Shown here: piece by piece, positions 55,666 to 63,682 of the stretch
Layout of the letters: the number at the start of each line of letters is the position of its first letter
Position numbering within the stretch: position 1 is the stretch's first letter
NCBI RefSeq assembly: GCF_003121845.1
Contig: NZ_QEWQ01000002.1
Location: 124,001-188,000, forward strand
DNA from: Ignatzschineria ureiclastica
GTDB taxonomy: Bacteria > Pseudomonadota > Gammaproteobacteria > Cardiobacteriales > Wohlfahrtiimonadaceae
Reading direction: 5' to 3'
DNA length: 64,000 nucleotides
Made by a program: the position numbers and the translations under genes
Notes under the pieces: model-generated
The model's input: the letters and a program-made list of their open reading frames with translations, nothing else
Told to the model about the DNA's origin: nothing
Database searches by the model: none

Positions 55666-56076
55666 ATGCGTTTATTAATCGCTTTTGTATCCGGGCTTCT
55701 CTTTGGTTTAGGATTACTCTATTCAGGGATGGCGAATCCTGCAGTCGTACAAGGTTTCTTAGATCCTTTCGGTGATTGGAATCCTGCACTTTTATGGGTA
55801 ATGGTGGGCGCTTTAGTCGTATCGACTATAGGTGTTATCATTGCTCGTCGCCGGAAGAAAACATTGACCGGTGACCCCTTAAATTTCCCCATTAATAGTA
55901 AAATTAATCGTGATCTGATTGTCGGCGGTTTAATCTTTGGCGTAGGTTGGGGATTAGTGGGAATCTGCCCAGGTCCCGCCTTTGTTCTTCTCGGAAGAGG
56001 ATTATGGGAAGGTGTGATCTTTGTGATAGCGATGTTGGTGGGGATGAAGTTGGTAAGTTTTTTTAAGAATCAGTAA
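55666..56076 (+). CDS. YeeE/YedE-family transporter, second half
   Basis: This is a 136-residue membrane protein with about four helices, starting 1 bp after the first half. The C-terminal motif VGICPGPAFVLLGRG holds the conserved Cys-Pro-Gly-Pro, and SGLLFGLGLLYSGMANPAVV near the N-terminus is typical. A basic cytoplasmic loop (ARRRKKTLTGDP) sits between helices. It should assemble with the first half into a complete thiosulfate or sulfane-sulfur transporter. It ends the operon; repeat copy D follows. Confidence 0.88.
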   Translation: MRLLIAFVSGLLFGLGLLYSGMANPAVVQGFLDPFGDWNPALLWVMVGALVVSTIGVIIARRRKKTLTGDPLNFPINSKINRDLIVGGLIFGVGWGLVGICPGPAFVLLGRGLWEGVIFVIAMLVGMKLVSFFKNQ

Positions 56077-56181
56077 TTGATACTATTCATTATTCCCCAC
56101 TTATTTAGAGTAATCAGTGTATCCATATATTGATTGGTTATTTATTCAATAGCTCGAATAGATTATCGTAATATGGGGTTA

Positions 56182-56352
56182 TATAGTAATATCGATTCAA
56201 AATAAGCTTATTCAAATGCCGGCGCATCAGTTGATCGAGGCAAGGAAGACGCTCTATCTGGCATCTTGCAAGTGTTGGTGAGTCAGGTTTTATCTTCTTT
56301 TAAAATCCCATACGAGTGCTTAAAACCATTTTTCTGATATCAAATTTACTAT
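56182..56352 (+). repeat. Dispersed intergenic repeat, copy D
   Basis: It begins TATAGTAATATCGATTCAAA, contains AAATGCCGGCGCATCAG and TATCTGGCATCTTGCAAGTG, has the long-subtype insert GTCAGGTTTTATCTTCTTTT also present in copy B, and ends CAAATTTACTAT. Short echoes of the terminus (TTACTATAAA, TTTACTCTAC) follow at 56361-56381. It lies between convergent yeeE and ppa. Confidence 0.85.
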
Positions 56353-56388
56353 GAAAAAATTACTATAAAAAATTTACTCTACAAAGAG

Positions 56389-56425
56389 AAGGGGATACAG
56401 AAATAAACTGTATCCCCTTTTTCAA
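56389..56425. terminator. Bidirectional terminator, ppa side
   Basis: AAGGGGATACAG and CTGTATCCCCTT form a perfect 12-bp stem with a 7-base loop. A T-run follows on plus (CCTTTTTC); on minus the stem is followed by CTCTTTG. Confidence 0.88.
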
Positions 56426-56471
56426 TCTATGCTGACAGTTATTGACGTTCAGTCAATAGCCGATTCAATAA

Positions 56472-57017
56472 CTAGCTATTCTTTTTATTAAACAACTCAA
56501 GTGAATTTAAGATCTCTTGCTCTGCTGCTTTTTTATCGCCGTAACCTGCAAGCTTAACCCATTTGCCTTTCTCTAAACCTTTGTAGTTTTGGAAGAAGAA
56601 TTCGATTTGTTGTACGAGTAATTTAGGAAGATCATCGAGTTCCTGAATATCTTCATACATTGGGCAGAGTTTATTCACAGGCACTGCGATTAATTTAGCA
56701 TCACCGCCTGATTCATCCGTCATGTTGAGTACACCTAAAGGACGGCAACGAACCACAGAACCATGGATTAATGGGAATGGTGTCACAACTAAGACATCTA
56801 ATGGATCACCGTCATCACAAAGCGTGTGAGGAATAAAACCATAGTTTGCAGGGTAACGCATATTCGTACCGACAAAACGGTCAACCCAGATCACATCTGT
56901 ATCGTGGTCAACTTCATATTTAACAGGATCAGATTCAGCGGGAATCTCGATTACACAGTTAAAATCTTCGGTGATTTTTGCTAAATCATTAGCCGCAGGA
57001 ACTTTCTCAAAACTCAT
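56472..57017 (-). CDS. ppa: Inorganic pyrophosphatase, family I
   Basis: It hydrolyses pyrophosphate in the cytosol and drives biosynthetic reactions. It has 181 residues (E. coli 176). The signature [15 protein letters not shown] near residue 68 supplies magnesium-binding aspartates; [42 protein letters not shown] and [17 protein letters not shown] complete the active site. It is monocistronic with a strong terminator. Confidence 0.97.
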   Translation of the reverse strand: MSFEKVPAANDLAKITEDFNCVIEIPAESDPVKYEVDHDTDVIWVDRFVGTNMRYPANYGFIPHTLCDDGDPLDVLVVTPFPLIHGSVVRCRPLGVLNMTDESGGDAKLIAVPVNKLCPMYEDIQELDDLPKLLVQQIEFFFQNYKGLEKGKWVKLAGYGDKKAAEQEILNSLELFNKKNS

Positions 57018-57190
57018 ATTGATACCTCAATGATTTGTTATGGTTAATTATTTATGTCGCTTGTGAAATGATATTCACGAAATTCACACATATGGACTAA
57101 TTATACAGATTTTCAACGTAAATCGTATTTTAACTGCAAAAAGTAGACAATTTTGGTAGGATTAAAGGATTATTATCAAGGGGGATAGAG

Positions 57191-58777
57191 ATGGAATTGA
57201 CGTGGATAAAAGGGGAAGAAGCGCCCACTTTTCAAGATGCGCTTTCAGTTCGTGATGCAGTATTTACACAAGAGCAAGGTTTTGCAGCAGAGATTGATCA
57301 TGATGCGCTCGATAAAGAATCTTGGCAATTAGTGCTCTATCAGCCCTCAACAGCGACGGACTGTAGTGAAACTGTGTCGATTGAGCCTGGTAGATCTATT
57401 CCGGTTGGCACATTGCGTTTTTTCCTCAATGAAGAGGGGGATTATCAGATCGGAAGAGTTGCGATCCTCAAAGCGTTTCGCGGGCAAAACCTTGGAGCAT
57501 TGATGCTTAGGGAAGCACTCAAAAAATGCGCCGCTTTAGCACTCAGTCATCGAGTTATTTTACATTCTCAAACACATGCAAAGGGCTTTTATGAGCGATA
57601 TGGCTTTGTGGCAGAGGGGGAAGAATTTTTAGAAGATGGTGAGCCCCATATTACGATGACGCGTAGCTTACTGTTAGGCAAAATTCCGGCAGAGACGCTC
57701 GCTCAAGCGGATAAAATACTCTTCATTGCGCATTTAGCGATTGGTGATTTTACCTATTTACAAAATGGTTTTCGGGCATTTAAGGCAGCTTACCCTCATA
57801 TTGCGATTGATCTTTTTGTCGAAGATGTCCGCTGTACAAGAGATAGTGCTAAATGGCCAGCGCTCAAACAATACTCACTCTACGATTGGTTAGAAGCCTC
57901 GCCCCTTTTCCGCAAGATTTATCGAGAAAATTATTCCCCTGATCTTCGCCTAGAATCAATCTTAGAAGCAAAACGAGAAGAATATCCGATTGTGATCTCC
58001 ATTGAAACCTTAACCTCATTAGGCGGTGCAGCGCTTGCGCGAGATATTGCCGGGCAAACAGGGTTTTCAATGGCGATGGCACTAGATTACAAATGGTATC
58101 AATGGGGGAAAAAGTCGGCTGAAAAAGCGGTAGATGCAACGATTGAAGTAGTTAAGCCCTATCAAGGAGTGCGTCATCATATTAGTGAAGATTACGCATA
58201 TTGGTTTGCACAAATGGCTGGCATTATTCTCTTTGATGACGAACGTTATCCCTATGTCGAGATTCCTGCACAATGGCAAAATCATGCAAAAGAGAGATTA
58301 CAATCCTGGGGGCATCAAACAGGGCAGAAGATTGTTTTTATCAATCATATTGCTAAAAATCCTCGCCGTTCTTGGCAGTTAACACAGGTTTCTGAACTCA
58401 TTGTCATGATGCAACAATTACCAAAGTGGAAAGACGCGCTCTTTATTATTAATGGTGTGCCGGAGATTTTTGAGGATATTGAAACCATGATTCAAGCAGC
58501 GAATCTGCAAAATGTGGTTCCTTTTAGTGCTCGAGATAATTTCTTTGAATTGCCGGCGATGCTTGCTGAGAGTGATCTTATTATCTCTGTCGAGACTGCG
58601 GTGATGCATTTAGCGAATGCCGTTCATGTACCGGTAATTGCCTTGATGCGACTGAAAACACCGGAGTGGGCACCGCTCAATCCTGATTTAACGACTATTA
58701 TCTTCAATGAGAAACGCTCGGATGTGATCAGTGATATTCCTCCAAGTCGGGTCATTGAAGCGTTACCTAAAGCGTAG
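57191..58777 (+). CDS. Fusion of a GNAT acetyltransferase and a GT9-type glycosyltransferase
   Basis: This is a 528-residue two-domain protein. Residues 1-about 155 form a GNAT N-acetyltransferase of ElaA/YjdJ type: RDAVFTQEQGFAAEIDHDAL, the acetyl-CoA loop VAILKAFRGQNLGALMLREA, and FYERYGFVAEGEEFLEDGEP. Residues about 170-528 resemble heptosyltransferase-like family 9 proteins: ADKILFIAHLAIGDFTYLQN at the start of domain 1, VFINHIAKNPRRSWQLTQ, and LIISVETAVMHLANAVHVPV, the GT9 loop near residue 470. No lipopolysaccharide genes lie nearby. The frame is continuous through the junction at about residues 155-170. The substrate of either domain is unknown. It may couple acetylation to sugar transfer on an envelope glycan, which is inference. 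Confidence 0.8.
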   Translation: MELTWIKGEEAPTFQDALSVRDAVFTQEQGFAAEIDHDALDKESWQLVLYQPSTATDCSETVSIEPGRSIPVGTLRFFLNEEGDYQIGRVAILKAFRGQNLGALMLREALKKCAALALSHRVILHSQTHAKGFYERYGFVAEGEEFLEDGEPHITMTRSLLLGKIPAETLAQADKILFIAHLAIGDFTYLQNGFRAFKAAYPHIAIDLFVEDVRCTRDSAKWPALKQYSLYDWLEASPLFRKIYRENYSPDLRLESILEAKREEYPIVISIETLTSLGGAALARDIAGQTGFSMAMALDYKWYQWGKKSAEKAVDATIEVVKPYQGVRHHISEDYAYWFAQMAGIILFDDERYPYVEIPAQWQNHAKERLQSWGHQTGQKIVFINHIAKNPRRSWQLTQVSELIVMMQQLPKWKDALFIINGVPEIFEDIETMIQAANLQNVVPFSARDNFFELPAMLAESDLIISVETAVMHLANAVHVPVIALMRLKTPEWAPLNPDLTTIIFNEKRSDVISDIPPSRVIEALPKA

Positions 58778-58794
58778 CATCAGTATAGGTTGAT

Positions 58795-59562
58795 ATGAGT
58801 GAAGAACAATTGAGTGAAGAACAATTTCATCAAATGGCGCTTGATAAACTAGAAACAGGGACGATAGCGCCCAATCGATCTCCAACGCATTATACACGGG
58901 CAATATTATTGTTACCGGGCGCTGTGGATTTTGCGGCTATTCAACGAGATTTTCCGCAATTTTTTAGAGATCAAGGTGACATTCTACAGATCGCAGTGGA
59001 TAAAGGGATTGATAAAGCAGATCAGTTAAATGGCGTGGATTATTGGCTCGGCGATTTTGATTCGAGTGTTCACTTACAAGTAGATTCTTCAAAATACTCG
59101 GCGAAGATTCCGTATCCCGCTGATAAGAATGAGACTGATACGGAGCTAGCGTTGTCACTAGTGAAAGCGTGCGGTGTATCGGAAGTGCTCCTAATTGGTG
59201 GTATCGGTGGACGAATTGATCATCAGATGGCGCTCCTTTTCTATCCACTCCAATATTCCTCGCTACAGTTTTACCATAGTGATGGTCGGCAATCGTTTTA
59301 CTATCTACAACCGAAAAAGTGTTATCACATTCCGGCGAAAGCGGCGAGTCTTGTGAGTGTGATCGCTTTGACTGATCTAACCGGATTGACGCTGACCAAT
59401 GTTCAGTGGCCTTTAACAGATTATGTTCTACCGCTCGGAAGAGGATTGACCTACTCAAATCGTGCAATAACATCAACAATAGAACCGGCTATAACCGCTG
59501 AGATTAGTGCTGGTAATGCTTGGCTCTATCTCTCTATTCCGGAGCAAGATGATTCACTATAG
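58795..59562 (+). CDS. Thiamine pyrophosphokinase
   Basis: It transfers pyrophosphate from ATP to thiamine to make the cofactor TPP. It has 255 residues. Motifs are AVDKGIDKADQLNGVDYWLG followed by DFDSS (metal aspartates), PADKNETDTELALSLVKACG, and LIGGIGGRIDHQMALLF, all diagnostic. The first 35 residues are extra and polar (SEEQLSEEQFHQMALDK). It follows the fusion gene by 17 bp, so co-transcription is likely though functions are unrelated. Presence suggests salvage of thiamine; ThiL-type synthesis is not in view. Confidence 0.92.
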   Translation: MSEEQLSEEQFHQMALDKLETGTIAPNRSPTHYTRAILLLPGAVDFAAIQRDFPQFFRDQGDILQIAVDKGIDKADQLNGVDYWLGDFDSSVHLQVDSSKYSAKIPYPADKNETDTELALSLVKACGVSEVLLIGGIGGRIDHQMALLFYPLQYSSLQFYHSDGRQSFYYLQPKKCYHIPAKAASLVSVIALTDLTGLTLTNVQWPLTDYVLPLGRGLTYSNRAITSTIEPAITAEISAGNAWLYLSIPEQDDSL

Positions 59563-59570
59563 AGTATGAG

Positions 59571-59618
59571 TGATAATAGGTGAGGATAGGTGAGGATAGG
59601 TGAGGATAGGTGAGAGGA
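59571..59618 (+). repeat. Ten-base tandem repeat
   Basis: Three exact copies of TGAGGATAGG (59581-59610) are flanked by a variant TGATAATAGG and a partial TGAGAGGA. It begins 9 bp after the thiamine pyrophosphokinase stop. Unit number may vary between strains. Confidence 0.85.
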
Positions 59619-59756
59619 GCGTTAATAGAATAGATGCAATAAAAATAAGCAGTTTAAGGTGGGAGATCAGCTACTCAAAATAGGCCAAAACTGCTAGGCT
59701 ATGAATGGTTTGAAAAATTAATAAATTAATTTAAATAAAAAAGGGAAGAAGAATCT

Positions 59757-60128
59757 ATGTGGCAGATCTATTATAACGGTGATTGTTCTAAGGCAAGGGC
59801 TGCGAAAGCTTTTTTAGAGGATGCAGGCGTTGATTATCAACTTATTAATTATCTTGAAGCACCCCTAACTGCCGAGATGATTCAGCAAGTCCTTGCGCAA
59901 TTAGGTGTCGGAATTGATGGCATTATCCGCACCAAAGAGGAAGCCTTTAAGAAAATAGCGCTTGAGTGGTTCACTTGGTCTGAAGCGGAGAAGATGGCTT
60001 ATCTGCTTGCAAACCCTATTATTATCGAGCGCCCAATTGTCATCTATCAAGATCGAGCAGTGATTGCGCGCCCTGATGTGACACCTATCGAAACATTACT
60101 CACCTATGCCAAAATTGCGTCAGCTTAA
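59757..60128 (+). CDS. ArsC/Spx-family thioredoxin-fold protein
   Basis: This 123-residue protein has the ArsC-family fold. The active-site loop is YYNGDCSKARAAKAFLEDAG with one catalytic-type Cys at residue 10; true glutaredoxin-dependent arsenate reductases have NPRCSKSR or NTACGTSR here. IRTKEEAFKKI and NPIIIERPIVIYQDRAVIAR are the usual substrate-loop and R-P-I motifs. It is closest to the YfgD-type group, whose substrate is unclear, so arsenate reduction is possible but not shown. AGGGAAGAAG precedes the ATG. No arsR or arsB neighbours are present. Confidence 0.85.
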   Translation: MWQIYYNGDCSKARAAKAFLEDAGVDYQLINYLEAPLTAEMIQQVLAQLGVGIDGIIRTKEEAFKKIALEWFTWSEAEKMAYLLANPIIIERPIVIYQDRAVIARPDVTPIETLLTYAKIASA

Positions 60129-60438
60129 GGGAATCGATAGAAGTAATCACAAAGCATAATCATCAAGGGAATGATAATAGGGATACAGAAAATTAGGTGG
60201 TTGGAATAATTGAGAATGATTTACAATAAAGTCCGTGTTGAAAGTTGTTTTCGAAAGTTGTTTTCTTCCGGTCTTTTTTTTATTGTAAGATAGATTTTGA
60301 TAGAAAATGAAGAAAGAAATTGAGAATTGTCGCTGATTTCTTTCAGAAAAATTGAATCATTAAAATGAGTTAATAAAGAAGTTCGAGTGTAGTTTTATAT
60401 TGAGTATTAGGCAGCTTTGATCAATAAGGAGTAGAGCA
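60129..60438. other. 310-bp AT-rich gap upstream of the DUF423 gene
   Basis: It contains a direct duplication GAAAGTTGTTTTC (60240-60265; GAAAGTTGTTTTCGAAAGTTG then TTTTC). TAAGGAG at 60426-60432 is the ribosome binding site of the next gene. No other feature was recognised. Confidence 0.4.
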
Positions 60439-60855
60439 ATGTCATTACAGTTGGAGAAAGGACGCACCATTGGACGATTTTTAATTGCAGTTGGCGCGTT
60501 ATTTGCGGGGCTTGCAGTTGTTTTAGGCGCATTTGGCGCACACGGATTAGCAAATAGCCTAAGTGCAAGAGAATTAGCCGTTTGGCAAACAGGGGTACAG
60601 TATCAGATGTTTCATTCTGTAGCGCTCATAGGCGTTGGGATTTTACTCTGGATTTGGCAAACACGCCGGACACTTTTCTATGCAGGCTATGCGTTTTTAG
60701 TGGGGATATTACTCTTTTCAGGTAGTCTCTACGCTATTGCATTCTTTAAATTAACAAATGTTGGTATTATCACGCCCATTGGTGGGTTATTTTTTATTGT
60801 AGGTTGGATCTTACTGTTGTGGTCGGCAGTGACAACCCCTATTTGTACTGAGTAA
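60439..60855 (+). CDS. DUF423-family membrane protein (YgdD-like)
   Basis: This is a 138-residue inner-membrane protein of unknown function with four helices. The family pattern VVLGAFGAHGLANSLSARE, GVQYQMFHSVALIGVGIL, VGILLFSGSLYAIAFF and ITPIGGLFFIVGWILLLW is clear. The length is normal for the family. It lies 13 bp before purB and probably shares its transcript. Confidence 0.9.
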   Translation: MSLQLEKGRTIGRFLIAVGALFAGLAVVLGAFGAHGLANSLSARELAVWQTGVQYQMFHSVALIGVGILLWIWQTRRTLFYAGYAFLVGILLFSGSLYAIAFFKLTNVGIITPIGGLFFIVGWILLLWSAVTTPICTE

Positions 60856-60868
60856 AGGACAGCATTTT

Positions 60869-62239
60869 ATGAGTATTCATTCTGTTTTATCCATTTCCCC
60901 ATTAGATGGTCGTTATGCAAGTCGTGTTAAGGCCTTAAGTGGTGAAGTCAGTGAGTATGGCTTAATTCACTATCGGGTGATGGTTGAAATCAAGTGGTTA
61001 ATCAAGTTAGCAGAAGAGCCTCATTTTAAAGAGATTCCCTCTTTTGATGAGAAAGCGAAACAATTCCTCATTTCGCTCTATGAAAATTTCTCGCCTGAAG
61101 ATGCGATGGCAGTGAAAGAGATCGAGAAATCGACCAATCACGATGTGAAGGCGGTGGAATATTGGATCAAAAATCAGGTAAAAAATCACGAAGCTTTAGC
61201 GGCTTCTTCTGAATTTACGCACTTTACTTGTACCTCTGAAGATATCAATAATCTCTCTTATGGCTTAATGTTCAAGGGCACCATTAATGATGTGGTTATT
61301 CCGCAGTTAGGAGATGTAATTGGCTCAATGCGCGAAATGGCACACGAGTTCGCTTCAATTCCAATGCTCTCTAGAACGCACGGCCAACCGGCAACGCCCA
61401 CAACGCTCGGTAAAGAGATTGCCAATGTGATTTATCGTTTAGAGCGTCAAGTAAGACAGCTCAAAAACCAAGAGTATTTAGGTAAAATCAATGGCGCAGT
61501 GGGGAACTACAATGCGCATTTAGTGGTTTATCCCGAATTTAATTGGCCGGCATTTGCAGAAGATTTTATTGAAAATGATTTAGGATTAACCTTTACACCA
61601 TACTCAACACAGATTGAATGCCACGATTATATTGCAGAATTTGCTCATACTATGAGTCGCATTAATACGATTTTAATCGATTGGTCGCGGGATGTATGGA
61701 ACTATATTAGTCATAACTTCTTTAGACAGAGAACGATTGCCGGCGAAGTAGGCTCTTCTACAATGCCCCATAAAGTCAACCCTATCGATTTTGAGAATGC
61801 TGAAGGTAACTTTGGAATTGCAAATGCGCTCTTTAGCCATTTTGCAGAGAAATTACCGATCTCAAGAATGCAACGGGACTTGAGCGATTCTACAGTACTT
61901 CGCAGTATCGGTTCTGCTTTCGGATATACACTTATTGGATTTAGTAGCCTCTTAAAAGGTCACGGTAAATTAGAGGTGAATGCTGAGAATCTATTAGCGG
62001 ATTTAAATGCCAATGTGGAAGTATTAGGGGAAGCCGTACAAACCTTAATGCGCCGAGATGGCATTGCAAATCCTTATGAGAAGCTCAAAGAGTTCACGCG
62101 CGGTAAACGGATTAATCTCGATGAAATGCGTGCCTTTATCGATACATTAGAGCTTGCTGAAGCTGAAAAAAATGCATTAAAAGCCTTAGAACCGGCAAGC
62201 TATGTCGGATTAGCAGAACAATTAGCGAAAGCGATCTAA
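60869..62239 (+). CDS. purB: Adenylosuccinate lyase
   Basis: PurB acts twice in purine synthesis, releasing fumarate from SAICAR and from adenylosuccinate. It has 456 residues, identical in length to E. coli PurB. Motifs are LSISPLDGRYASRVKALSGE, EKSTNHDVKAVEYWIK, FTCTSEDINNLSYGLM, MLSRTHGQPATPTTLGKEIA and the fumarase/aspartase signature GSSTMPHKVNPIDFENAEGN. A long hairpin terminator follows. Confidence 0.98.
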   Translation: MSIHSVLSISPLDGRYASRVKALSGEVSEYGLIHYRVMVEIKWLIKLAEEPHFKEIPSFDEKAKQFLISLYENFSPEDAMAVKEIEKSTNHDVKAVEYWIKNQVKNHEALAASSEFTHFTCTSEDINNLSYGLMFKGTINDVVIPQLGDVIGSMREMAHEFASIPMLSRTHGQPATPTTLGKEIANVIYRLERQVRQLKNQEYLGKINGAVGNYNAHLVVYPEFNWPAFAEDFIENDLGLTFTPYSTQIECHDYIAEFAHTMSRINTILIDWSRDVWNYISHNFFRQRTIAGEVGSSTMPHKVNPIDFENAEGNFGIANALFSHFAEKLPISRMQRDLSDSTVLRSIGSAFGYTLIGFSSLLKGHGKLEVNAENLLADLNANVEVLGEAVQTLMRRDGIANPYEKLKEFTRGKRINLDEMRAFIDTLELAEAEKNALKALEPASYVGLAEQLAKAI

Positions 62240-62273
62240 CTCTCAGTTTTAACTGATAGATTGATGAGAGCAT

Positions 62274-62325
62274 AATCTCCAAGAGCCAACGTGGATGTGA
62301 CGAGGCAACTCTTGGAGATTTTCTT
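62274..62325 (+). terminator. Terminator of purB
   Basis: AATCTCCAAGAG and CTCTTGGAGATT make a perfect 12-bp stem with a 23-base loop, followed by TTCTT. Confidence 0.82.
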
Positions 62326-62458
62326 ATATCCATCGTCAGAATGAGTGAAGAGCAGAGATCGTTGTAATCACAGATACAGAAATGAATGATTGAATATGCT
62401 TTGTGTATTTCATCACAGATCATAATAACCGTCGAAGAACGGGCTAGAGGAGAAAGGA

Positions 62459-63085
62459 ATGTGGGGGATTTTTGCAGAAGGGATTCTGCTATCGGCGGGG
62501 TTAATTATTGCTATTGGTGCGCAAAATGCTTATGTACTGAGACAGGGAGTAGAGGGGAATCATCCTTTCTGGGTAGCGACTGTCTGCTTTCTATGTGACT
62601 TTGTGCTAATGTCTTTAGGTGTGTTAGGCATTGGCGCTTTCTTAGCGGAAAATATCTGGATTCAGCAAATTTTGGCGGGGATCGGCGCGCTCTATATCCT
62701 CTTTTTTGCCTACCAAGCATTTCGTTCTGCCCTCAATCCTGAAGGATTACAGGCCATCCCATATATGGGACGACCCTCTCGAATGAAAGTTATTGCCGGC
62801 GCGTTGGCAATTACATTACTCAATCCTCACGTCTATCTAGATACCATTGTAATTCTGGGCGGTTTTGCTTCCACTTTACAATATGAAGAAAAACTCATCT
62901 TTCTTATCGGTGCGTTAATCGCTTCATTTGTCTGGTTCTATAGTTTGAGTTTTGGCGCTCGCCGGTTGGCTCCTATTTTGAGTAAGCCTTTGACGTGGCG
63001 AATTTTGAATTTCTTGATTGCTTTGATGATGCTCTATATTGCCTATCAATTAGGACTATTTATCTGGAATACCTCGACTTTGTAA
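62459..63085 (+). CDS. LysE/ArgO-type amino acid exporter
   Basis: This is a 208-residue inner-membrane exporter with about six helices. The N-terminal family motif is ILLSAGLIIAIGAQNAYVLR, with G-A-Q-N-A as in LysE and ArgO, followed by LRQGVEGNHPFWVATVCFLC and ITLLNPHVYLDTIVILGG, which matches the N-P-H-V-Y-L-D motif that separates LysE/ArgO from RhtB. It probably exports basic amino acids, arginine or lysine. AGGAGAAAGGA precedes the ATG at 62459. No LysG/ArgP-type regulator is adjacent. Confidence 0.93.
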   Translation: MWGIFAEGILLSAGLIIAIGAQNAYVLRQGVEGNHPFWVATVCFLCDFVLMSLGVLGIGAFLAENIWIQQILAGIGALYILFFAYQAFRSALNPEGLQAIPYMGRPSRMKVIAGALAITLLNPHVYLDTIVILGGFASTLQYEEKLIFLIGALIASFVWFYSLSFGARRLAPILSKPLTWRILNFLIALMMLYIAYQLGLFIWNTSTL

Positions 63086-63117
63086 TAGGGTAGAATCAAT
63101 CTATCACGAGATATAAA

Positions 63118-63156
63118 AATCCCGTTGTATGAGTTTTATCTCATTGCAACGGGATT
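63118..63156. terminator. Hairpin between the LysE-type gene and the SMR pair
   Basis: AATCCCGTTG and CAACGGGATT are perfect arms, extended by TGAG/CTCA. On the minus strand TTTTTATAT follows, so it fits best as terminator of the SMR pair, with bidirectional use possible. Confidence 0.75.
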
Positions 63157-63197
63157 GATTGTGATCGATTTTGGTTTAAAACGGATCTTTGGGGATG

Positions 63198-63329
63198 TAT
63201 AGTAATATCGGTTCAAAATAAGCTTATTTAAATGCCGGCGCATCAGCTGTAAAAAGCGAGGAAGCCATTCTATCCGGCATCTTGCAAGTGTTGTTTAAAA
63301 GCCATTTTTCTTAAACCAAATTTACTATA
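63198..63329 (+). repeat. Dispersed intergenic repeat, copy E
   Basis: It begins TATAGTAATATCGGTTCAAA, contains AAATGCCGGCGCATCAGC and CTATCCGGCATCTTGCAAGT, and ends CTTAAACCAAATTTACTATA. At 132 bp it is the shortest complete copy and has the cleanest ends. It lies 10 bp past the stop of the leftward SMR gene, in a convergent space. Confidence 0.9.
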
Positions 63330-63339
63330 TAGAATCATC

Positions 63340-63681
63340 TTAATGGCTAGAGACATATTTCAAGCCAACAACGCCGATAATAATGGCCACTAAACTCAAG
63401 ATGCGTTTAATATTCTTCGATTCATTAAAGAGTACAATATTGAGAATTACTGCGCCGGCAGTACCGATACCGGTAAATACTGTATAAGCGATGCTCATCG
63501 GCAGATAGTGAAATGAGTAGTAGAGTAGGGCGAAAGAGGCGAAAATCCCACCATAATAGAAGAGCCCATTGATTAGGCTACGTCTTTGACTATAGACGCT
63601 TAACCCAAATACACCGAACATTTCGGCAACAGCGGCTAGTGCGACAAATGACCAACCAATAAAAGCAACTGAAAGTCCCAT
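63340..63681 (-). CDS. SMR-family transporter subunit, YkkD-like
   Basis: This 113-residue four-helix small multidrug resistance protein carries the essential membrane Glu in VALAAVAEMFGVFGLSVYSQ near residue 20. SIAYTVFTGIGTAGAVILNI is the SMR TM3 signature and NIKRILSLVAIIIGVVGLKY the last helix. It resembles B. subtilis YkkD, which works as a heterodimer with YkkC. The partner gene lies 1 bp upstream. Substrates of such pairs include guanidinium-type or cationic compounds; it cannot be specified here. Confidence 0.88.
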   Translation of the reverse strand: MGLSVAFIGWSFVALAAVAEMFGVFGLSVYSQRRSLINGLFYYGGIFASFALLYYSFHYLPMSIAYTVFTGIGTAGAVILNIVLFNESKNIKRILSLVAIIIGVVGLKYVSSH

Positions 63682-63682
63682 A

